Positions 21,160 to 32,760 of a DNA stretch of 64,000 nt are shown piece after piece. The stretch comes from Arabidopsis thaliana (Eukaryota > Streptophyta > Magnoliopsida > Brassicales > Brassicaceae): the NCBI RefSeq assembly GCF_000001735.4, contig NC_003074.8:12710101-12774100 (forward strand), written 5' to 3'. The position numbers and the translations under genes were made by a program. Below the pieces are notes generated by a model. That model had not been told where the DNA came from. It searched no databases and was given only the letters and a program-made list of their open reading frames with translations. The first letter of the stretch is position 1; each line of letters begins with the position of its first letter.

Positions 21160-24100
21160 AATAATTTTTTTCTTTTTTTCAGTCTTGGATTTTGTCTTTT
21201 GGTTGTACTTGATTACAATACTAGCAGCACCAACACTTCTTGTCTTCTTTGACCCAACATTGATAAGAGCAACAACATCACGATCGATCAATCGATAAGG
21301 TCTTCGCCAAGATCATTTGGAGTCTGATTGACGTCAAAAGAAGCCGTAACACCATCCAATACATCTACGGAGCTAGTAGATTACATATGCTAAAATTTGA
21401 ATAATTGCCACATGAGAATGTACCCAATAATAAAAACAACTAATATCAAATTATTCATAGAGTACAAACCTCATGCAAAAACTCTTCGACCATGTTTGGA
21501 TTATCGCAAAACTTCTGCACGAAATAATGAGTATTCCTCTTCTGCTTATTATCAGCACCTATTCGGACTTTAAACATGATTTTCTTTCATATCAATTCTG
21601 TCAAGATAGAAGGCAACACCCGAGGATCGTCCTATTTTTTTTTATTTTTTTAAAAAAAGACAGCATCATTATCCGTTAACGCGTTGATGTGATAATTATA
21701 CATAGGCAATAATAACAAACCTGAAGAATCTCATCAAGTAATGGTTGAGCACTCTTCTTAACTAGATTTTTGGCTATTGAATCGAAAAGAAGAAATTTAA
21801 CAAAATCATGGGAAACTCGTAACATGAGACGATATTTGTTTATAATAATTACAACAGTAGTCAACACGCAAAACAATATTATATATATACTAAAAGTTTT
21901 AAGAGAGTATGAATGTTATATCTAGCCACAACGTCGGTAACAACCCACTACCAAAAGTATCAAAGACGTAAAACGGAGGGCCATTATAACCTTTTTCTCT
22001 GGATAATGCTGCAACTTTTTGGTACATATCTTGCACCAGAGATAACACCAACGATAAGGATCATCGATAGCATCAACAGTTGCAACTGTAACACATGTGA
22101 TGTCCTATAATTCAACAGAAATATAGTAAATGTTATACCAATATAATAAATAATAATTCAGTTATGTAAATAATATAGTAAACAAAACCTCCACAACAGT
22201 CACTATCTCATGGATAGTTTTTTGACTTTCCGAACAAAGAACTCATCACGAAGTGGTATGGTAGGGACCGCAGGCGTGTTTATCCGGTCTTAGATAATGA
22301 TTGGTTCACAATCACCAATCTGTAATATGCAAACCACGATTCTACGTTAACACAGGCCATCAAAACAAAAACGACAAATAGTAGTATAATATATTTAATT
22401 ACTTGGATCGGAAGGCTTCTACAATGATAAGCTGTGGATCCAAAAGTATTTTTGTAGAGCTGAATGCATTAGAAACATTCCAGTTATCTAAAACATATAA
22501 TGATTAACGACAAACCAATAACATATAAACGAACTTTTAAAAAAAGATGTGTTACACCATGCACGAACTACTTGAAATAAGTTTTAGCGTACCTCTAAAC
22601 TCATTTACCTGAGCAAAACGAAGAATACATATCATAGTTGATTTCAGATTAAGCTCTGAATAAGTCTTTACTTGATCAACATATTTTCCCTACAGAGTAC
22701 ACGATACCACTACGACCAAACATACATGCAATAAGTATATAATACTTGTAACATATATATATATATATATATATAAAGACATAATCGACGTGTAACCAAT
22801 CATACGTAGTATCTTGAAGCTGAATATCAAACACAGATTTTAAATATTAGATATTGCTTATTAAATGAAAATAATTATTACACGTAACCACATAATAACA
22901 TCACCAATCAAAATTTTATCATCGACAACACCACTCAAAACCATAGAAAACTCAACAAAATATTTCTCAAGTATATCAACTAGGAAATTGTCATATGGTA
23001 TGACAAGCGTTGTATGATAGAAATTTATTTTGAAGAGCATGGGACTTGTTTTATACTCATGACCGTTGTTGATTAGCTGAAAAGTATCGATTGTCACTGA
23101 TTCATCTTCTTTTAATAAACATTGATATTTAGTCATAAGTTTATCATTAACTCAACCGAAAATAATCGCCGACTATGATTAAAGTGCAATGTATACAATC
23201 AATAGTATTCTCATTGGCGTCGGTAAGAAGATCATCACGTTCCACACAATTAGCTGGATAATAATACACCATGAAGAAATTATTAGTAGATAATATAAAT
23301 ATAAAACATATATAGATAACAAGAAATATAATAAGAATAAGTTATTATACCTCATAATTAAAAAACTTATTTCGCAAACCAGCGAGAACCTATATGGTTT
23401 ATAAGGAAACTAAGAAATATTGTCAATTTAAAATGAATAAAACACCATTCATAAGGGCCTATATCGAGTTGTTACTGAACCTGTTTTGTATGCATTAAGG
23501 GCTCTAAGGATTCCACTGCCTATTTTCATAAAATTTCAATTACAAAAATTAGTTATATACAGATCAACTGTAATTTCCAAACAGATAACGAAATCATAAC
23601 AATATAATAACATTTAGATAGCGAGAGAAAAAGTAGTTTGGATTCAAAGACTTTGAACAACAACAGCCATCGTACACTAAAAATAGAAGCATAACGTTAA
23701 ACACAAAATAGTATATTTTTAGAAAATTTAAAATTTGTAACACAGAGATGTATAGTTACGTCCAAAGAACAGTCTTGCTTGAGAGATAAGGCTTCTATAC
23801 TCAAGATCACACCTTCAAACTTACTTTTCAATTATTAACAGTAAAAGAGATGAATGAAATTGCAATGCTTTATCATATAATCACTAAGGCTGAATAGTAT
23901 CAATAATTACCTCATCCAACGATAAGTCTAGAGCAAAAAATTCAACGACCTAAGAAATTAAAAATACATTCCCAAATGATATTAAATACATTTGGCGTAA
24001 CATTTCTGATGTCGAAGATGTTATAAAATACCGATATTGGTCGGAACTTACCGATAAAAAAAATTCACAAGGTTCCTAAAAAACCCTAAAAAAGTTAAAA
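21160..24100 (-). pseudogene. RPA70-like gene of Helitron 1
   Basis: Exons on the minus strand match the plant RPA1-like/DUF223 layout: LLKEDESVTIDTFQLINNGH (23118-23059), FVEFSMVLSGVVDDKILIG, GKYVDQVKTYSELNLKST with ICILRFAQVNEFRG (22690-22590), NVSNAFSSTKILLDPQLIIV (about 22480-22420), IGDCEPIII (22324), then an OB-fold with zinc-binding Cys in WCYLWCKICTKK (22050-22015), VKFLLFDSIAKNLVKK, and MFKVRIGADNKQKRN (21568-21524). Exons are separated by AT-rich introns. Single-strand binding during replication is the known role of the family. A stop in the IGDCEPIII exon and frameshifts suggest decay. Exons upstream of 23.2 kb are weaker. Confidence 0.72.
22750..22776. repeat. (TA)n microsatellite
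   Basis: A run of TA dinucleotides within an intron-like gap of the RPA-like gene. Confidence 0.85.
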
Positions 24101-24229
24101 GCTAATATCAAACTAAAAAGTATGTAACTAACATCCTTTCAATACGAATCATCATAGTTGCTACTTATCGTTAGAGAAAAGTCGTAAAGAATGAAACATT
24201 AATGAACACATCAAAATAATAAAATATAT

Positions 24230-24699
24230 TATAGTACCCCAGTTTCAGGAATATGCTGGCGCATGCAGAGAGGTTTAAAATAATTGATTTGGCCACCTAT
24301 GTCACAAAAGTGCACTTATCTTTTCGGTCAAAAGTCCTGAGAGAACTCCAAAGTTAAGTGTGCTTGGGTTAGAGTAGTTTCAAGATGAGTGACCTACCCG
24401 GAAGTGATTGTCGGAACCATGCGAGTAAGGGTAAAGCATGGGAAAAGATCATGTGGTGATTTGTAGGGCCGGTAACAAGTCTTTAAAGCTTCCCGGACGT
24501 GGTGTACTGATTGTCGAACATGGGTGGGCTCATGGGCCCGAGAGAGGACGTGAAGCCCACTGGTAGGGGCGATTGGAGCGTGCCACAGATACCGAAAAAA
24601 GGAAATACTCCATGCTCAAACAGGATACCCTAGCAGATGAAAGCATACAAACCATATATATATTCAGACGAACAATAACAATCAAAAGTGACCAATAAG
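24230..24699 (+). repeat. Repeat containing a 5S-rRNA-like stretch
   Basis: This block has a higher GC content than its neighbours and no ORF homology. Its core (24341-24405) resembles the 3' half of plant 5S rRNA. Cassandra-type TRIMs and some gypsy LTRs are known to carry 5S-derived sequence, so it may be part of such an LTR. It abuts the GAAAG duplication of the gypsy element, so it was probably in the target before that insertion. Confidence 0.5.
24341..24405 (+). ncRNA. 5S rRNA-derived sequence (partial, with A-box and C-box remnants)
   Basis: AGAACTCCAAAGTTAAGTGT then GCTTGGGTTAGAGTAGT then a GATGAGTGACCTACC block follow, in order and spacing, the 5S rRNA segments AGAACTCCGCAGTTAAGCGT, GCTTGGGCGAGAGTAGT and GATGGGTGACCTCC as I know them. 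The A-box (AGTTAAGTGTGC) and C-box (GATGAGTGACC) of the internal pol III promoter are recognisable with substitutions. The first half of 5S is absent, so this is not a functional 5S gene. Confidence 0.75.
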
Positions 24700-24704
24700 G
24701 AAAG
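24700..24704. repeat. Target-site duplication GAAAG, left copy (gypsy)
   Basis: GAAAG at 24700-24704 is repeated at 28011-28015, outside the ends TGAAACAACCC (24705) and GGGTTGTTACA (28010). Confidence 0.75.
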
Positions 24705-25833
24705 TGAAACAACCCAACCCATAAAAACTTAATTCAATCAACCAATAAAGCAATATTTAAACCACAAGTCAAAAATAATAATTTATGAATAAATAAATAA
24801 GTCGACCAACAAAACTAAGAATGACTAACAATCCTAACACAACTCTAACAGGATTCCAATAACCAAAACACAAAAATAAACCAAACGAGTTCCTTGATCA
24901 TCCTCTCTTCCTTGCCATGATTCCACGATCACACTTTCTCTTTACCTGCACCAAAAGAAAGAGATGCATAAGTATTATCACAAATATTTAGTGAGGCGAT
25001 CCTCCCATCTACGAGCTATACACACAAGCAAATAAAAGGGGGTATAATCACAAATACAACATAAACAAACCAGTCACTGAACAATTCACCCAAAAATACA
25101 TTCACCACACCTACATATCATCACACAAAACAAATCATACAACCCAATCGCTCAGATAAGCTCATGGTCACGCACTCACCTTAACAAGCTGATTCTAACA
25201 ACAATTAAAACTAGGAGAGACTCTCCTTGCGTCTGAAACAGTCCAAAAACGTCCTACAACAAGTCCATAACCAAAAGCAACCTTGAAGCAAACGGAACAT
25301 GAAAATCAGAAACAAACAGTCTCAAAGACGAAACCCTAAAAACAAAACCAACCGTTAACTATCAAATCCCTTCGTTGAAAAGCTAGCCTTAGAGGTCACA
25401 AAGCTTCCCACAAACTCTCGTGTCGATTGGAAACCAGACGAGACCACGATCTCAGTTACAATGCCCGCTGGTCCTAACTCGCGTCTGAGAAAACGTGGCT
25501 CACGAAACTGCGAATAACTCAACGAATTTAAATCCAAATCCATTTCTGTATATTGGAGAATGACTAGAAAGACTTGCAAATAATTCTACCAAATGTCGTT
25601 ACCTTTGACCACGATTTGATATGTCGAAACTGTTTCCTCCCAAATCCTAACGATTCTGGTCCTTCTCCTTCTCTCTCTTTTTTCCTTTACAAAACGAAAA
25701 GTGGCTAACTAAAGCTCTAATTTCGAGTTTCCTTCTTTTATATGCACACTCCAGGGTTTTCATTAACCCAACCGATTAAACCGAGCGATTTAAATACAAA
25801 CCCTAAACGATTATCCGGTTCACGGGCGTTACA
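24705..25833 (-). repeat. 3' LTR of the chromodomain gypsy element
   Basis: About 1129 bp, minus strand, from TGTAACGCCCGTGAACC (25833) to GGGTTGTTTCA (24705). It is preceded by a purine-rich tract. No second full copy is in the window, so boundaries rest on TG...CA ends, the tract and the duplication. Confidence 0.65.
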
Positions 25834-25835
25834 AT

Positions 25836-25851
25836 TCTCCCCCACTAACAT
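25836..25851 (-). other. Polypurine tract
   Basis: On the minus strand TAGTGGGGGAGAAT directly precedes the 3' LTR start; this would prime plus-strand synthesis. Confidence 0.65.
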
Positions 25852-26738
25852 AGATTCGTCCTCTAATCTAGCTTCACCCTTCCACTCCAAAGAAATCCGT
25901 GCAACCGTCATTACGGTCCGCACTCCCTCCAACCAGACCCCCTCTAGGTCTTTCTATCTAGTCGATATACTCACGATTAACTAGTCATTGTTGCTCACAA
26001 CTCACTCTCCACTCTCATACCGTAATCTTCGAGCATAAACACTCTAAGGCCTCAGCCTACAGTATCTCGGGTATCACACGTATTATCTTCCCCACTCAAA
26101 TTCAAACCCTGAGTTGTGTCGGCTCACTCTCAGCCACAAAATCATCGAGTTACGACACTTGGAGAAAATAATACCTTAAAACTCGCTCTCGGGTCGTCAC
26201 CCTAAAGCGCGCTCTCGGATCGTCACCCGAAGCCACCGTACACCTCGCACGCTAAAGACACCAAATCCCTCTAGTTACCGGTACCTCATGAGCATACCCC
26301 GCTCCTCACGAGTCGTTGGGACCCTCATGTCCCTCGAGCAAACAATACTAAACGCTTCCGAACATATCTCCAGACTCTCTCATGGATTCGCGTAAGACAC
26401 TTTTATGCCTCACCATCCATCATATCCCCTCAAGAATATCCTTATGACCAACTCCCAGCCATCTCATAAGCACACCTCTCTCTTAGGTTGATTACTCAAA
26501 CTTTTCAAAAATAGACAACTCCTTTCTAGGAAACTTTCCATTTTTGGAAACCGCACAACACATTTTTAAATAAGACAAGTCAAGTCAAATCCAAGAAAAA
26601 ATACTTATTTTATTTATCATCAAATGTCATGATCGTTACAACTCCAAACAAAAATACAAAAAAAAGAGAAATAAGAACAACAACTCAAGAGCTCAAAAAC
26701 TCAACAACACTTAAACTGGAAACCAAGGATAGGCAAAC
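25852..26738 (-). other. 3' untranslated region of the gypsy element
   Basis: About 890 bp between the chromodomain stop and the polypurine tract. No coding homology seen. It contains two tandem-like units of GGTGACGA(C/T)CCGAGAGCG (near 26186-26232 on the minus strand). Confidence 0.55.
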
Positions 26739-27784
26739 TCATGCAGCAACCTGCTTCTCGAACCACTTCTTGAACCTTGCCTTCATCCTCGCCTATGGCT
26801 CCCAAGTCTCCTCTGTCACACCATCGCAGTCCCACATGACTTTGATCGAAGGAATCATCTTCCGCCGAAGTTCCTTGATCCTCCTCTCGAGAACCCTCAC
26901 TAGTCTCGCCTCCCAAGTCATGTTGGGTTGAAGATCCTCTAGAATCTTAGCCAACACCTCATCATCCTTGTGAAGACACTTCCTCAACATCGACACATGA
27001 AACACCTTGTGAAATGCACGCATAACATCTGGCAACTCTAGCCTGTATGCCACTGGTCCCAGCCTCTCAACAATCCTGAACGGACCTATGTACCTCAGAC
27101 ACAACTTAGTCTCTGAGATAGACCTGTTCGGACCTCGCAACATGGAAATCTTGAGATACACTCTGTCCCCAACCTCAAAATCAAGCTCTCTCCTCCTCTT
27201 GTCAGCATAACTCCGCCGTCGATCCTGAGCTTCCTTCATGTTCAGCTTAAGAACAGAACATGGATCCTCTCCGTGGTCTCCTGAACATAATCTGCACCAT
27301 ATATGCTCCTCTCCCCTCCCCACTTGGGTCCAGCATAACGGTGTTCTGCATTGCCTCCCGTACAACGCTTCGAAAGGCGCCATCCAAATACTCGCTAGAT
27401 AGCTGTTGTTATAAGCAAACTCTACCAGACTCAAGTGATCCGCCCAATGACCTCCCCAATCTAAGACACACATCCGAAACATATCCTCAAGTGTCTGGAT
27501 AGTCCTCTCAGATTGACCATCTGTCTGAGGATAATGAGCCGTGCTCATCTGCACCTTAGTGCCCATCTCTGCCTGAAAGGCTCTCCAAAACGCAGAATTA
27601 AACTTGGAATCCCTGTCTGACACAATACTCACATGTACTCCATGCAACTTCACGATCTCACTCACATATTTCTTAGCCAACACCGCCGCTCCATCATTTT
27701 TTTTTATGGCCAGAAAATGTGTTGACTTAGTAAGACGGTCCACGATCACCTAAATAGCATCTTTGGTCCGCGACACATGCAAAC
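26739..27784 (-). pseudogene. Integrase + chromodomain of Tekay-like gypsy element
   Basis: The frame reads VIVDRLTKSTHFLAI (first catalytic Asp), SIVSDRDSKFNSAFW (second Asp), STAHYPQTDGQSERTIQTLE (Glu), KISMLRGPNRS near the GPF/Y module (IGPFRIVERLGPVAYRLELP), then a chromodomain ending KVMWDCDGVTEETWEP. The chromodomain directs integration to marked heterochromatin in chromoviruses. In-frame stops replace Trp just before VIVDR (TAG at about 27750) and follow EETWEP (about 26792); the frame then continues RMKARFKKWFEKQVAA. All pol upstream of LHVSRTKDAI is deleted. Confidence 0.88.
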
Positions 27785-28010
27785 TGATAACACTGTATTT
27801 TACTCAGATTAATTGGTAATAGCTTGTCCTGTGGAAAGGTTGTAAAAGGGTGATGACTTGGGTTTAAGGAACGCCAAGCGCACCAATAACCTACATGTGA
27901 GCCTTGAGGGCCCAAGGAGAGAGGTTAGGGTTGATGCGCTGCAGCGCCAACTGGACGCAACGTTGCAGAGAGTGGCCACGTGGGCGGGTCCCACGGGACG
28001 GGTTGTTACA
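27785..28010 (-). repeat. 5' LTR remnant with a foreign 22-bp LTR terminus
   Basis: On the minus strand the LTR-like sequence begins TGTAACAACCCGTCCCG at 28010. At its inner end, next to the integrase, the plus strand reads TGATAACACTGTATTTTACT (27785), identical over 22 bp to the start of the element B LTR. The rest shows no match to B. Confidence 0.5.
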
Positions 28011-28719
28011 GAAAGTAATAGAATAAAACGTCGAAGCTCGTGAAGAACATACAGAACAGGAAGACATCATTTTGCGAGGATGATTGCTGTCTTTTGGAAC
28101 TGTTCCTGTGTATACAACATAAACGAAAGAGAGTTAATAAGCGGACAATCTAATTATAATATCTGTAAAAATAACACAATAAGTCTATAACCCTAACAAC
28201 TACACATACAACTATGAATAAAGAGACGAAACGTTATGATTGTAGCAATACAACACGAACAATATTTATAGATGATGAGTTTGGGGTAGATGAATTAGGG
28301 TTTCTAGAAAACATTATCTAGAAAATTTTAAAATATAAATCATTGGATTGTTCAGTTATCAATATATAAAATATCATAGGCAAAATATAAAATTAATAGA
28401 ATCTTAGAAATAGGAAATAAAACATTATGATAAACATACAACAAAATTATAATTTCATGGCCCAAACTTTCGAGAGTATGGCCCATATAATCGACTGATC
28501 CATTGTAAATTTAAAAGGCAGGGGCAGAGGCCAAAGTATTAAAGCCGACGGCTACGATTAAAAACCCTTATTTTCATATCTAATCTAACGGTTGCGACTT
28601 AATCTCTCATATTAACTCACTTAAAATTTAGGGGCGAAACTACAATTTACTCATGCTGAAGATAGCCTGGATGATGAGATAAATAGCAAAAAAAGCTTGT
28701 CGTTTATTATATATATAGA
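28011..28719 (-). promoter_or_regulatory. 5' terminal region of Helitron 1
   Basis: No gene found. On the minus strand it holds a TATA-like TATAAATA near 28264-28272 and an intron-like GTTGTATACACAG boundary near 28110. It would supply the promoter and leader of the RPA-like gene, now separated from it by the gypsy insertion. Inference from position. Confidence 0.4.
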
Positions 28720-29311
28720 TTAATAGATACATGAGTGAAGATGACGAAGTTGCGATTTGATAAAGGTGGAGTTTTTATTTTTTGGAGAAAACTGAATCGA
28801 TTCAGCATGAGAGGATAGAGACGGTGAGGAGGAAGGATGCCTCTAGTTTTTTTTTTTGTGAACTGATTTTAGGTTATAGATTGACCCATTGATATTAGGG
28901 GACTACAAAATTATTACGCTTTTATGTTACGTATTGAGTATGTGGGCTTCATATAGTTGGGCATCTTACTATTATGGGTAAAGGTTTTTATTTATGAAAT
29001 TTTTTTTTTGCCGATGCTGACGTGGCGTATGAAGAGAGTGTTGGAAAAATAGTTGTTGTGGACACCTTGAGAGATCTTCAAGAAGTTTCTTTTATTAGTA
29101 GTAGATGTTTCATTGGTTTATCAATAGGTTAAAGTCTAATGCTAGTCATTCATTGCTCTATGTGATCAATGCTTTGACTTAACATATAACCACAACTTGA
29201 ACCATTTGAAAACCGCAACCCATTCCTTTAAAATTACTTGAAGCTTTTTAAAACACATCAAAATTACTTGAAGCGTTTCAAGTCCTTTTAACCTTTAGCC
29301 AAAACATTGTT
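28720..29311. other. Noncoding region before the Harbinger-like genes
   Basis: AT-rich with T-runs at 28839-28857 and 29000-29009. No ORF or RNA gene that I can support. Confidence 0.5.
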
Positions 29312-30262
29312 ATGGATTCCTCAAACTCATATTCCCATCAACGAAGCTTTTTAGACCTTTTCACCTCTCAAGAAGAGAACCAAGTGCTTGCACCAATTCA
29401 GTATGCTTGTTTTTCACCAAGCATAGATGTTGGATCATCAGAAGTTCAATGGGCTAATGATCCAAGCAAAGTGGAACAGCCAATTGTAAACAAGAAATCA
29501 AGACGCAAATGGGGACTAACTGAAGATGTGGTCCTCAGCAATGCATGGCTCAACACCTCCAAAGATCATGTCGTATCCAATGAGCAAAAAGCAATATGAT
29601 TCTTGCACCGTATCGCTGCCTACTTTGCTGCAAGTCCCAAGCTAGAAGGGATGGAAAATAGATTACCAAAATGTTGTAAAGATAGATGGTCTAAGATAAG
29701 TGAGGGTTGTTGCAAGTTCGTAGGAAGCTATGTGGCTACAACCAAAGAGAAAACCAGTGGGGAGAATGATAATGATGTGATGAACTTTGCCCACCATAGT
29801 TTCCACACCGATTACAAGACTAAGTTAACTCTTGAACATGTTTGGAGGGAGGTTATGTTTGATCAAAAGTGGTGTTCTAGCAATGCTTTAAATGTACCAG
29901 CCAAGCAAAGAAAACAAAATGAATCCGTAGGAGATCATGTGACAGTTGACCTTGAAGGGTATCAAACACGCCCCATTGATGTAAAGGCAGCCAAAGCCAA
30001 AGCCAAAGGTAAAGCTAAAACGAGGCTTACTGTGGAAGGTGATGCAAACAACACTATGACAGATATGCAATATATTTGGGGGATTAAGGAGAAAAATTTA
30101 ATATTCAAAGAGAAGCCACTTAATGGTAAAGAGAAGTTTCTCTCTGAAAAAAATAAGCTAAGTAATGAGAGATTACTAGAGAGTCTCCTAACCAAAAATG
30201 AGTCTGTCTCTGACATCGAGTTGGCTCTTAAGCACAAGTTGATTACTAACATGTTGTCCTAA
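29312..30262 (+). pseudogene. PIF/Harbinger Myb-like accessory protein
   Basis: ATG at 29312 opens MDSSNSYSHQRSFLDLFTSQ, followed by basic KKSRRKWGLTEDVVLSNAWL (trihelix/Myb-like start), a TGA at 29597-29599 in NEQKAI*FLHRIAAYF, then NRLPKCCKDRWSKISEGCCK, KLTLEHVWREVMFDQKW and a Lys-rich C-terminus (KAKAKGKAKTRL, then an amphipathic helix). This is the plant Harbinger second protein (Myb/SANT plus NAM-associated C-terminal domain) that helps the transposase enter the nucleus and bind ends. Apart from the single stop it is collinear over about 315 codons, so it decayed recently. Confidence 0.8.
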
Positions 30263-31189
30263 GTCTATGCTTTTGAGTTTATGTTCTTGTTTAAGTTGTA
30301 TTATATATTTTAAGTGTTTCGGTTGTGTTCTATGCTTTAAGTATTATGTTCTGTTCTTTTGTTTAAGTTGATTTCGGTTGTATTTCAGTTCTAATCATTA
30401 ATGAAATGAGTTTATTACTTTGTGTGTTATATACTTTTAAGTGTTTACAGTTGTGTTATATGCTTTAAGTATTATGTTCTTTTCTTGTGTTTAAGTTCTC
30501 TAACTTGTATTTAGTCTTATGAAATGAGTTTTGAGTTGCTGGGTCTAGAAAATTTGAATAGTGCCGACATCACTTGTACAAGAAGACACCACAAGTTTTG
30601 CAAACACCACAAGTTTTGTTTGGTGTAGAGACACCACAAGTTTTGTCTGTATTTTTGTGATGACACCACAAGTTTCAAAAAGACCACTAGTAATTTGTTT
30701 TCAATTATTGTACACCACATAAACTTTATATTTTGTTCGACCAAAGAGCACTTGTATTTCAGTTGTGTTTCTATATAATTAAACAATCTTCTTCTAAACA
30801 AAGAACGCATTTCTCCTAGACAAACGAAAAATCTTCTTCTTTACTAAGAAGTTATATTTATTGACTTCTACACAATCTTTTTTTTCTCCTAAACGGTTCT
30901 ATCTTTTTTATCAAGCTACTTTACCAAATCATATCTTTTTGAAATCCTTCCTCTTTTCACCAAATTATTCCTCTTTATTTCCTTCAAATAAAGACACTAC
31001 ACAATCTTATCTTTCTTATTTTCTTCAAATCATTCCTCTTTTCACCAAAAAAGGCCTTGTACTACTTCCACAAAAAAAGGATCTTCTTCATCTTACAATC
31101 TTGACAAAATGCTTGACGATAAGTTTGATCAATATTTTGATGAAACCTTACAGAGATATGGCACGTATTTTTTGATCAATATTCTTATA
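30263..31189 (+). other. Spacer and leader of the Harbinger-like transposase
   Basis: Includes repeated ACACCACAAGTTTTG words (four within 30587-30675), and a T-rich leader. Near 31155 GATATGGCACGTATTTTTTG is repeated at 31237, marking a local duplication that disturbs the transposase N-terminus. N-terminal transposase homology is not recognisable here. Confidence 0.5.
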
Positions 31190-31850
31190 AACCCTTACAC
31201 ATCCAGTTAGAGGCTATTGCTTCTCAAGATCTTTGGATATGGCACGTATTTTTTGGACCTCCAGGTACCTTAAATGATATGAATATACTTGATCGCTAAC
31301 TAGTTTTTGATGATATAATATAAGGCCGAGCTCCAAAAGTGAAATACGTAATCAACAGAACCGACTATCATTTAGCTTACTATCTCACATATGGAATTTA
31401 TCCTAAATGGGCTACATTAATCCAATCTATTTTACTTCCACAAGGTGACAAAGATTCTTTATTTGCTCCAAGTCAAGAAGCTTGACGTAAAGATGTTGAG
31501 CATGCTTTTGGAGTTTTGCAAGCTCGGTTTGCCATTGTCAACAATCAAGCTCTTATTTGGGATAAAGAAAATATAGGAATGATCATGCGAGCATCTATAA
31601 TACATCACAATATGATATTGGAGGATGAACAAGATGGGTATACTTAGTTTGATGCATCCTAATTCACACAGTAGGAATCAACCACGTCTTCACAAGTGGA
31701 TTTCAACTATTCTACAGATATGCCTTCAAATCTAGGTAATATTATGGCGTCTCGAGCTCGAGTTCGTGATTGGGCTTTGCATGAACAATTGAAAGATGAT
31801 TTAGTTGAGCATATATGACACAAATTTGGCAGGAATCAAGCTAACAACTA
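31190..31850 (+). pseudogene. PIF/Harbinger DDE transposase, C-terminal part
   Basis: Conceptual reading: LEAIASQDLWIWHVFFGPPG with TLNDMNILDR (second catalytic Asp region), KVKYVINRTDYHLAYYLTYG, IYPKWATLIQSILLPQGDK, KDVEHAFGVLQARFAIV (Glu of the DDE triad in VEHAFG), IIHHNMILEDEQDGYT and ending KDDLVEHI. In-frame stops occur after DR, in DDII*GR, EA*RKD and YT*F. The family cuts and rejoins DNA at 3-bp targets. The N-terminal half is missing. Confidence 0.83.
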
Positions 31851-32760
31851 ATCGTTATTCTGGTTTTCAATTTTTATGTGATGGCTGTTAAAAATTTAAG
31901 GGTGTGATTGGAAGATGCTTCTAAGGCTTTAAGAGCATGTCCAATGGTAGGATTTAAGCTGGTTCTAAACTGTTAAAAGATTTAAAATTTAATATCTGTA
32001 CACTATTATTTCAGCAATGATAAATCAACTTTAACCAATATTGATGTGTTATATTACACTTTCTGCCATCGTGATTTCAGCCTAAGAAAATATATACTAG
32101 AGCTTCAAATAAATAATTTTACACTACATGACACACGGATCCTCTCCTGGATCATTGGAGCATCCAACGTAGATTCATTAACAAATGATCCAACCACCCA
32201 TCCAAAACCGAGTTTATATTAAGGACCTTATTTTCCTTCTTCAGAGTCCAACCATATAAACAAGCCCATTGTCGATATATACATATTTGAACATTTTAGT
32301 GGAGGGAAAATCTGTTTTTTACATAATCTGCATAAAATCTTCTAAACAACCAAATCAAATTTATCTTCAATATCGCAACTCAGTTTTCCATGTACTTGGA
32401 GTAAGAAACGAGGTAACTTCATTATATCTAATACTAGTTACGATTTCATAAAATCTTCCAAAAACACCAAATTAAATCTATCTTCAATATCTCAATTCAG
32501 CTTGATATGTACTTGGCCTAAGAAACGAGGTAACTTCATTATATCTAATACCGGTTACGATTTCTTATCTTCAAATTATTTGGATTTGTTTTTAGAATAA
32601 TCTTAAATTCTATTTTGATTATTGAAACATAATTATACCATTATACTAAACTTGGTCTGAAGACAATAAATACATACATCATTTACAACCCTAAACATAT
32701 CAGCCTACTAAGCATCATAATAGCATAAAACACAAAGTTCACCATCAACTTTTAAACAAA
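31851..32760. other. Noncoding stretch with a tandem duplication
   Basis: No gene. A GAGCATGTCCAATGG string at 31934 resembles plant MITE/Harbinger-type ends but I find no inverted partner. A 119-bp imperfect tandem duplication spans about 32344-32580 (GAAACGAGGTAACTTCATTA at 32404 and 32523). Confidence 0.6.

Larger units (their letters stand above)
24705..28010 (-). mobile_element. Deleted chromodomain Ty3/gypsy (Tekay/Del-like) element
   Basis: On the minus strand: a short 5' LTR remnant (28010-27807), an integrase with C-terminal chromodomain (27784-26739), a long 3' untranslated stretch, a purine tract and a 3' LTR (25833-24705). gag, protease and RT are missing. A 5-bp duplication (GAAAG) flanks the whole. 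The visible start of the 5' remnant (TGTAACAACCCGTCC) differs from the start of the 3' LTR (TGTAACGCCCGTGAA), so the 5' end may be recombinant. Confidence 0.75.
15633..28719 (-). mobile_element. Helitron 1 (RPA-like gene + RepHel), 3' end outside window
   Basis: On the minus strand an RPA-like gene (about 24100-21160) is followed by a RepHel gene (20243-15633), the arrangement known from plant autonomous Helitrons. The proposed 5' terminus at 28719 reads TCTATATATATAATAAACG after an A, which fits Helitron insertion between A and T with a 5'-TC end. The gypsy element 24705-28010 interrupts the 5' part. Element D interrupts the helicase, so the hairpin/CTRR 3' end is not visible. The 5' end is the least certain part. 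Confidence 0.65.

Noticed and set aside
24341..24405. Functional 5S rRNA gene
   Set aside because: Only the second half is present and both boxes carry substitutions.
31934..32100. MITE with GAGCATGTCCAATGG end
   Set aside because: No inverted partner or target duplication found nearby.
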